This document shows, in pieces, positions 1 to 3,243 of a stretch of DNA of 5,652 nt. Below the pieces are notes generated by a model. It had not been told where the DNA came from. It was given only the letters and a program-made list of their open reading frames with translations, and did not search any database. How positions within the stretch are numbered: the first letter of the stretch is position 1; every line of letters starts with the position of its first letter. The stretch is from Rubritepida sp. (GTDB lineage: Bacteria; Pseudomonadota; Alphaproteobacteria; Acetobacterales; Acetobacteraceae). The DNA is taken from positions 1 through 5,652 of the forward strand of contig SKWC01000482.1 of assembly GCA_007129145.1 (NCBI GenBank). The letters run 5' to 3'. The position numbers were made by a program, and so were the translations under genes.

Positions 1-228
1 CACGGCACCGCTGGCCTGCAGCGCGGCGCTCAGCACCAGGACGCAGGCCACCGTGACGACGGCGGGGTGGCCGAAGCCCGCGAAAGCGGCCTCGGGCGCC
101 ACCAGCCCGGCGGCGACGCTGGCCAGCAGCGCCGCCATCGCCACCAGGTCATGCCGCCAGCGCCCCCAAAGGAACAGCAGGACCATGACGGCGAGGATGC
201 CCAGGATGGCGATCTGCGGCGCAGGCAT
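1..228 (-). CDS. SLC13/DASS-type permease, N-terminal part (cut by window edge)
   Basis: Only the first 76 codons are in the window; the gene continues past the left edge. It starts with MPAPQIAILGILAVMVLLF, a hydrophobic first helix at about residues 6-22. A short charged turn (GRWRHD) follows, then a second hydrophobic stretch, and then GFGHPAVVTVACVLVLSAAL at about residues 51-70. The first helix, the RxD turn and the G-F-(G/S)-(H/N)-P-A-V-V-T-V segment resemble the N-terminus of SLC13/DASS-type permeases (citrate-transporter-like or ion-transporter superfamily), inner-membrane carriers of dicarboxylates, sulfate or other anions. The substrate cannot be told from this fragment. The ATG at 228 is 13 nt after the mgtE stop, so the two genes are probably cotranscribed. 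The ribosome-binding site is weak (GCGAGA a few bases upstream), so translation may be coupled to mgtE. Family assignment is fairly likely; specificity is unknown. Confidence 0.72.
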   Translation of the reverse strand, partial: MPAPQIAILGILAVMVLLFLWGRWRHDLVAMAALLASVAAGLVAPEAAFAGFGHPAVVTVACVLVLSAALQASGAV

Positions 229-241
229 CGCGATGTCTCGC

Positions 242-1570
242 TCAACCCATCAGGATCAGGGTCGCGATGCTGAAATACACCAGGACGCCGGAGGCATCCG
301 CGATGGTGGTGATGAGCGGCGCCGAGGCCGTGGCCGGGTCCACCTTCAGGCGGGTCAGGAGGAAGGGCAGGGACAGCCCGACCAAGCTGCCCACCATGAC
401 GACGCAGACCATGGTCAGCGCGACCACCAGCGCCATCTCGACCCCGCCGCGCCACAGGCCGAGGCCGGCCACCAGCAGCGCGAGCGTGAGCCCCAGCATG
501 ATCGCCACCGCGACCTCCCGCAGGAGCAGACGGCCCCAGTCGCCCAGGCGAACCTCGCCGGTGGCGAGCGCGCGCACCATCAGCGTGGCCGACTGGCTGC
601 CGGCATTGCCCGCGCTGCCGATGAGCAGCGGCAGGAAGAACACCAGCGTCACATGGGCGGCGATGATATCCTCGAAGGTGGCGATGCCCGCCCCCGAGAG
701 GAGGTTGGCGAAGACCAGCACCACCAGCCAGATGATCCGCTTGCCGTAGAGCAGCCGCACCGTGGCATCGCGCAGCGAAACGCCCAGGCTGCTGGAGCCG
801 CCGGCCATGTGGAAGTCGGTGGTCGCCTCTGCCTCGGCCACGTCCATCGCGTCATCGGCGGTGATGATGCCCACCATCATCTCGCCGCCGTTGATGACGG
901 GGATGGCGGGCAGGTCGTAGCGGGCGATGGCGCGCGCGGCGTCCTCGGCCTTGTCCTGGACGCGCACGAAGGGCGCGTCCTGGCGCATGATGGCCGAGAC
1001 CGGCTTGGACGCGGGCGCCAGCACCAGGTCCTCGAGGGTGACGGTGCCGAGCATCCGCCGCTGCGGGCTCAGCACATAGGCCACATGGATCGTCTCCTTG
1101 CGGTGCGCTTGGCCGCGCAGCGCCTCGATGGCGTCGCGCGCGGTCATCTCGGCGCGCAGCACGGCGTATTCGCTGGTCATCACCGCGCCGGCGGATCCGG
1201 GCGGGTAGGCCGCGAGGCGGCGGATGTCCTCGTGCTCGGCCGAGGCCAGGGCGGGGGCGAGGGCCTCGCGCACCTCGGGGTGGAGGCTGTTCCAGAAATC
1301 CGCGCGCTCATCCGCGTCCATGGCGGAGATGAGGGCGGCGAGTTCGCGCGGGGCGGCGATGCCGGCCATGCGCAGCTGGTAGGCTGCGTCGAGATAGCCG
1401 AAGGTCTCGGCCCGGCGTGCCAGCGGCAGGGTGCACAGGATGGCCCAGCCATCCTCCGGCGGGCGGCGCAGCAGCAGCGTGGCGAGGTCGGCGGGGTGGA
1501 GCGCGCCGGCGGCCTCGGGCGGCAGGGCCGCGCCGCGCAGGACGGCGCCCTCGTGCAGGGTGGTGGTCAT
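242..1570 (-). CDS. mgtE: MgtE-family magnesium transporter/channel
   Basis: This is a complete 442-residue protein, close to the usual MgtE length of about 450. Known MgtE proteins are homodimeric Mg2+-selective channels in the inner membrane, gated by Mg2+ bound to the cytoplasmic N and CBS domains. The order seen here is typical: a helical MgtE N domain at about residues 25-127 (ending YPPGSAGAVMTSEY), CBS 1 at about 131-187, CBS 2 at about 192-250, a linker helix, and five predicted membrane helices from about 278 to the end. The hallmark motif GSAGNAGSQS lies at about 318-327. The C-terminal DPATASAPLITTIADASG motif begins at D411, the position matching the selectivity-filter Asp (D432) of the Thermus thermophilus channel. 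The ATG at 1570 has a strong GGAGGA site 6 nt upstream. It heads a minus-strand unit with the SLC13-like gene. MgtE proteins can also carry Co2+, so Mg2+ specificity is inferred. Confidence 0.96.
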   Translation of the reverse strand: MTTTLHEGAVLRGAALPPEAAGALHPADLATLLLRRPPEDGWAILCTLPLARRAETFGYLDAAYQLRMAGIAAPRELAALISAMDADERADFWNSLHPEVREALAPALASAEHEDIRRLAAYPPGSAGAVMTSEYAVLRAEMTARDAIEALRGQAHRKETIHVAYVLSPQRRMLGTVTLEDLVLAPASKPVSAIMRQDAPFVRVQDKAEDAARAIARYDLPAIPVINGGEMMVGIITADDAMDVAEAEATTDFHMAGGSSSLGVSLRDATVRLLYGKRIIWLVVLVFANLLSGAGIATFEDIIAAHVTLVFFLPLLIGSAGNAGSQSATLMVRALATGEVRLGDWGRLLLREVAVAIMLGLTLALLVAGLGLWRGGVEMALVVALTMVCVVMVGSLVGLSLPFLLTRLKVDPATASAPLITTIADASGVLVYFSIATLILMG

Positions 1571-1576
1571 ACCGGA

Positions 1577-1582
1577 TCCTCC
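1577..1582 (-). promoter_or_regulatory. Ribosome-binding site of mgtE
   Basis: On the minus strand GGAGGA lies 6 nt before the ATG at 1570. It is a near-perfect anti-Shine-Dalgarno match and fixes the mgtE start. Confidence 0.85.
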
Positions 1583-1655
1583 GGGGTTTGGGGCCGCGGG
1601 GGCCCCGGAGGTGGAAGGCGCGACCCTAGCGGATCAGCGCGGCTTCGTCCCGGTG

Positions 1656-1738
1656 CCCCATGGCAAATGGCAGGTTGCAGCCTGTACTGCCGCTACCGTC
1701 GTTCATGGGGGTCTCCAGACGCCTGCATGGCGTCATGC
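1656..1738 (-). promoter_or_regulatory. Candidate structured 5' leader of mgtE (class unknown)
   Basis: Several inverted repeats sit 85-170 nt upstream of the mgtE start. Read as mgtE mRNA, the first is GACGCC/GGCGTC (1729-1734 with 1718-1723, 5-nt loop). It competes with GCATG/CATGC (1734-1738 with 1725-1729). Next comes an outer stem CCCCATG/CATGGGG (1704-1710 with 1656-1662) that encloses GGCAG/CTGCC (1687-1691 with 1669-1673), which in turn competes with CAGG/CCTG (1681-1684 with 1671-1674). Stacked and mutually exclusive stems in a long leader before a Mg2+ transporter gene would suit a regulatory RNA. I do not recognise the conserved sequence of the M-box or any other known riboswitch, and GC-rich DNA forms such repeats by chance, so this is a hypothesis. 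Confidence 0.35.
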
Positions 1739-1764
1739 GCCGCGGCCTTCCGCGACGCGGCAGG

Positions 1765-1794
1765 CATATGCGCCCGCGGCCCGCGCATGGTCAA
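1765..1794 (-). promoter_or_regulatory. Weak sigma70-like promoter candidate for mgtE
   Basis: On the minus strand TTGACC (1789-1794, five of six matches to the -35 consensus) is followed after 18 bp by CATATG (1765-1770, only three of six matches to the -10). Transcription from here would begin just upstream of the inverted-repeat cluster and give a leader of roughly 190 nt. The poor -10 makes this tentative. Confidence 0.25.
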
Positions 1795-1974
1795 GGAAAA
1801 GCCGCTGCGATCGTCCCTGCTTGCCGCATGGCTGCTCCCGCGGCGCGGCGATGCTTATGCATCCGCGCGATCCATGCCATCAGGCGTGTCAAGCCCACTT
1901 TCCCTGTGCTGAGTGCAATACTCGGCCCGAAACGACGCAATGCTGGGCGATTTCGGCTAGGACCTCGGTGAGGT

Positions 1975-1989
1975 TTGCCGGTCCGGCAA
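1975..1989. repeat. 15-bp palindrome, possible operator
   Basis: TTGCCGGTCCGGCAA is a perfect inverted repeat of 7-bp arms around one central base. The minimal centre cannot form a good RNA hairpin loop, so a dimeric DNA-binding protein site is more plausible than a terminator. It lies about 70 bp upstream of the Pho-box-like site. A smaller palindrome of 5-bp arms, CCGAGGCTCGG, follows at 2006-2016. No regulator can be named. Confidence 0.3.
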
Positions 1990-2057
1990 CCGCCGCGCGG
2001 CACATCCGAGGCTCGGCTGGACTTCCGCGGTGGGCGGGCTCCGGACGGATTGCTTGG

Positions 2058-2080
2058 CTGTCTTTGACTTGTCATTTGAC
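2058..2080 (+). promoter_or_regulatory. Pho-box-like PhoB-binding site upstream of pstS
   Basis: The bases CTGTCTTTGACTTGTCAT (2058-2075) align with the 18-bp Pho box CTGTCATAAATCTGTCAT at about two thirds of positions, and both TGTC cores are intact. The element is two tandem 11-bp units, TGTCTTTGACT (2059-2069) and TGTCATTTGAC (2070-2080), which is the spacing PhoB subunits recognise. It is AT-richer than its surroundings. The last unit overlaps a possible -35 TTGACG (2076-2081), with GATAGC (2100-2105) as a weak -10 after 18 bp. This location, about 120 bp before pstS, supports phosphate-starvation activation of the Pst operon. The promoter elements themselves are uncertain. Confidence 0.7.
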
Positions 2081-2107
2081 GCTCCGGGGGGCGCCGGTGG
2101 ATAGCCG

Positions 2108-2169
2108 CGGACATGTCGGGCGCTTGTCCGTTCCCTCCCGGCGCGGGTCGGGGGCGGGCAGGGCCGCCC
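2108..2169 (+). other. Two hairpins in the probable pstS leader
   Basis: CGGACA/TGTCCG (2108-2113 with 2125-2130, 11-nt loop) and GGGCGG/CCGCCC (2152-2157 with 2164-2169, 6-nt loop) could fold in the pstS mRNA leader. The second ends 16 nt before the ribosome-binding site and leaves that site single-stranded. They may protect the 5' end, but in such GC-rich sequence they may be incidental. Confidence 0.25.
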
Positions 2170-2185
2170 GGGCATGATCTCGACT

Positions 2186-2191
2186 GAGAGG
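2186..2191 (+). promoter_or_regulatory. Ribosome-binding site that selects the pstS start
   Basis: GAGAGG lies 10 nt before the ATG at 2202 but only 1 nt before the in-frame ATG at 2193. The spacing therefore favours 2202, which also gives a signal peptide beginning MNKIV with a standard N-region. Confidence 0.6.
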
Positions 2192-2201
2192 AATGGAAGT
2201 C

Positions 2202-3167
2202 ATGAACAAGATCGTGGCCGGCCTGGCCGCGTTGACCCTGATGGGCGGCGTGGCGCAGGCGCAGATGCAGGTGGACCCCAACCTGCCGCGCTACCAGCCC
2301 GCCTCGGGCGTCTCCGGCAGCCTGGTCTCCATCGGCTCCGACACGCTCAACAACCTGATGACCCTGTGGGCCGAGGGCTTCCGCAGCGTCTATCCGAATG
2401 TCGCGATCCAGATCCAGGGCGCGGGTTCGGGCACCGCCCCGCCGGCGCTGACGCAGGGCACGGCGCAGTTCGGTCCGATGTCGCGGCCGATGCGTGGCAC
2501 CGAGATCCAGGCCTTCGAGGCGCGCTTCGGCTTCCCGCCGACCCCGATCCGCGGCGCCATCGACGCGCTGGGCGTGTTCGTGCACCGCGACAACCCGCTG
2601 CAGTGCGTGACCCTGCAGCAGCTCGACGCCATCTTCTCCTCGACCCGCCGCGGTGGCGCCAATGCGCCCATCAACACCTGGGGTGAGCTTGGCCTGACCG
2701 GCGAGTGGGCGAACCGCCCGATCGCCCTCTATGGCCGCAACTCGGCCTCGGGCACCTATGGCTACTTCAAGGACGTGGCGCTGTTCGGCGGCGACTTCCG
2801 CCCCGAGGTGCGCGAGCAGCCGGGTTCCTCCACCGTGATCCAGGGCGTCGCCTCGGACGTCGGCGGCATCGGCTACTCTGGCGTGGGCTATGGCACGGCC
2901 GATGTGCGTCCGCTGCAGATCCGCGGCGCCGACGGCAATTGCTACGGCCCGACCGGTGAGGCCGCGGCGGCGGGCGACTACCCGATCGCGCGCTTCCTCT
3001 ACATCTATGTGAACCGCGACCCGAACCGCCCGCTCGAGCCGCTGCGGGCCGAGTTCATCCGCTTCGTCTACTCGCAGGAAGGCCAGGCCGCCGTCGTTCG
3101 CGCGGGCTTCTTCCCGGTGGTGCGCCAGCTGGCGGACACCGACCTGACGGCCTTCGGCCTGAACTGA
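2202..3167 (+). CDS. pstS: PstS-type periplasmic phosphate-binding protein
   Basis: This 321-residue precursor is the probable substrate-binding subunit of the high-affinity Pst phosphate ABC transporter. Residues 1-20 form a signal peptide with likely cleavage at AQA|Q after residue 20 and no lipobox Cys, so the mature protein should be soluble in the periplasm. Ligand-loop motifs of the PstS-like (PBP type 2) fold are visible: SIGSDTLNNL at 43-52, GAGSGTAPPAL at 73-83, MSRPM at 93-97 and GRNSASGTYGYF at 178-189. These Ser, Asp, Thr and Arg residues are the kind that hold phosphate in characterised PstS proteins. C135 and C247 are the only cysteines and could pair in the periplasm. The start at 2202 is preferred over 2193 because of ribosome-binding-site spacing. 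A Pho-box-like site lies upstream and a pstC-type gene 76 nt downstream. A related oxyanion ligand cannot be excluded from sequence alone. Confidence 0.93.
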   Translation: MNKIVAGLAALTLMGGVAQAQMQVDPNLPRYQPASGVSGSLVSIGSDTLNNLMTLWAEGFRSVYPNVAIQIQGAGSGTAPPALTQGTAQFGPMSRPMRGTEIQAFEARFGFPPTPIRGAIDALGVFVHRDNPLQCVTLQQLDAIFSSTRRGGANAPINTWGELGLTGEWANRPIALYGRNSASGTYGYFKDVALFGGDFRPEVREQPGSSTVIQGVASDVGGIGYSGVGYGTADVRPLQIRGADGNCYGPTGEAAAAGDYPIARFLYIYVNRDPNRPLEPLRAEFIRFVYSQEGQAAVVRAGFFPVVRQLADTDLTAFGLN

Positions 3168-3186
3168 GCCGAGGGACTTGACAGGT

Positions 3187-3213
3187 GGGCCGGGGTGGTT
3201 GCCACCCCGGCCC
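3187..3213 (+). terminator. Strong intercistronic stem-loop between pstS and pstC
   Basis: A perfect 12-bp GC-rich inverted repeat (GGGCCGGGGTGG and CCACCCCGGCCC) surrounds a 3-nt TTG loop 19 nt after the pstS stop. The following bases (CTGCCTTATTGCG) contain no run of T, so it is not a full intrinsic terminator. It more likely stabilises the 3' end of the pstS message or causes partial termination, which would leave the binding protein more abundant than the membrane subunits, a common pattern in ABC importer operons. Confidence 0.6.
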
Positions 3214-3235
3214 TGCCTTATTGCGACAGGGCAGG
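3212..3235 (+). other. Alternative hairpin overlapping the pstC ribosome-binding site
   Basis: CCTGCC (3212-3217) can pair with GGCAGG (3230-3235), which includes the start of the pstC Shine-Dalgarno. It shares bases 3212-3213 with the right arm of the strong stem-loop upstream, so the two structures compete at their edge. The 6-bp stem with a 12-nt loop is much weaker than the 12-bp hairpin. A role in limiting pstC translation is speculative. Confidence 0.25.
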
Positions 3236-3237
3236 AG
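3233..3237 (+). promoter_or_regulatory. Ribosome-binding site of pstC
   Basis: AGGAG lies 6 nt before the ATG at 3244. It sets the start of the long pstC frame, which has no better-placed start nearby. Confidence 0.8.
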
Positions 3238-3243
3238 CCCAGC

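Larger units (their letters stand above)
1571..2201. other. Divergent intergenic regulatory region between mgtE and pstS
   Basis: About 630 bp separate the two divergent genes. Open frames here translate to Arg/Pro/Ala-rich low-complexity peptides with no recognisable domain and no well-placed ribosome-binding site, so I call no gene. The region holds, from left to right, the mgtE Shine-Dalgarno, a cluster of inverted repeats in the probable mgtE leader (1656-1738), a weak mgtE promoter candidate (1765-1794), two short palindromes (1975-1989 and 2006-2016), a Pho-box-like site (2058-2080), and GC-rich hairpins in the pstS leader. GATGC-TTAT-GCATC at 1850-1863 is another small inverted repeat with no assigned role. 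Confidence 0.7.

Noticed and set aside
1571..1760. Known M-box or ykkC-type riboswitch before mgtE
   Set aside because: I looked for the conserved core sequences of these classes and did not find a convincing match; only generic stem-loops are visible, so a named class is not claimed.
1887..1892. TTGACA on the minus strand as a -35 for mgtE
   Set aside because: It is a perfect -35 hexamer, but at 16-18 bp downstream only CG-rich bases occur, with nothing like a -10 element.
53..1912. A 619-codon open frame on the plus strand opposite mgtE
   Set aside because: It is a low-complexity His/Gln/Arg/Gly-rich shadow of mgtE, whose own frame shows all MgtE hallmarks and a strong ribosome-binding site.
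1660..1971. A 103-codon plus-strand frame in the intergenic region
   Set aside because: No convincing ribosome-binding site, an Arg/Pro/Ala-rich composition and no motif; it overlaps the putative mgtE leader and other frames of similar quality.
2193..2204. ATG at 2193 as the pstS start
   Set aside because: It would add only three residues (MEV), and it stands 1 nt after the GAGAGG ribosome-binding site, too close for efficient initiation; 2202 is better spaced.
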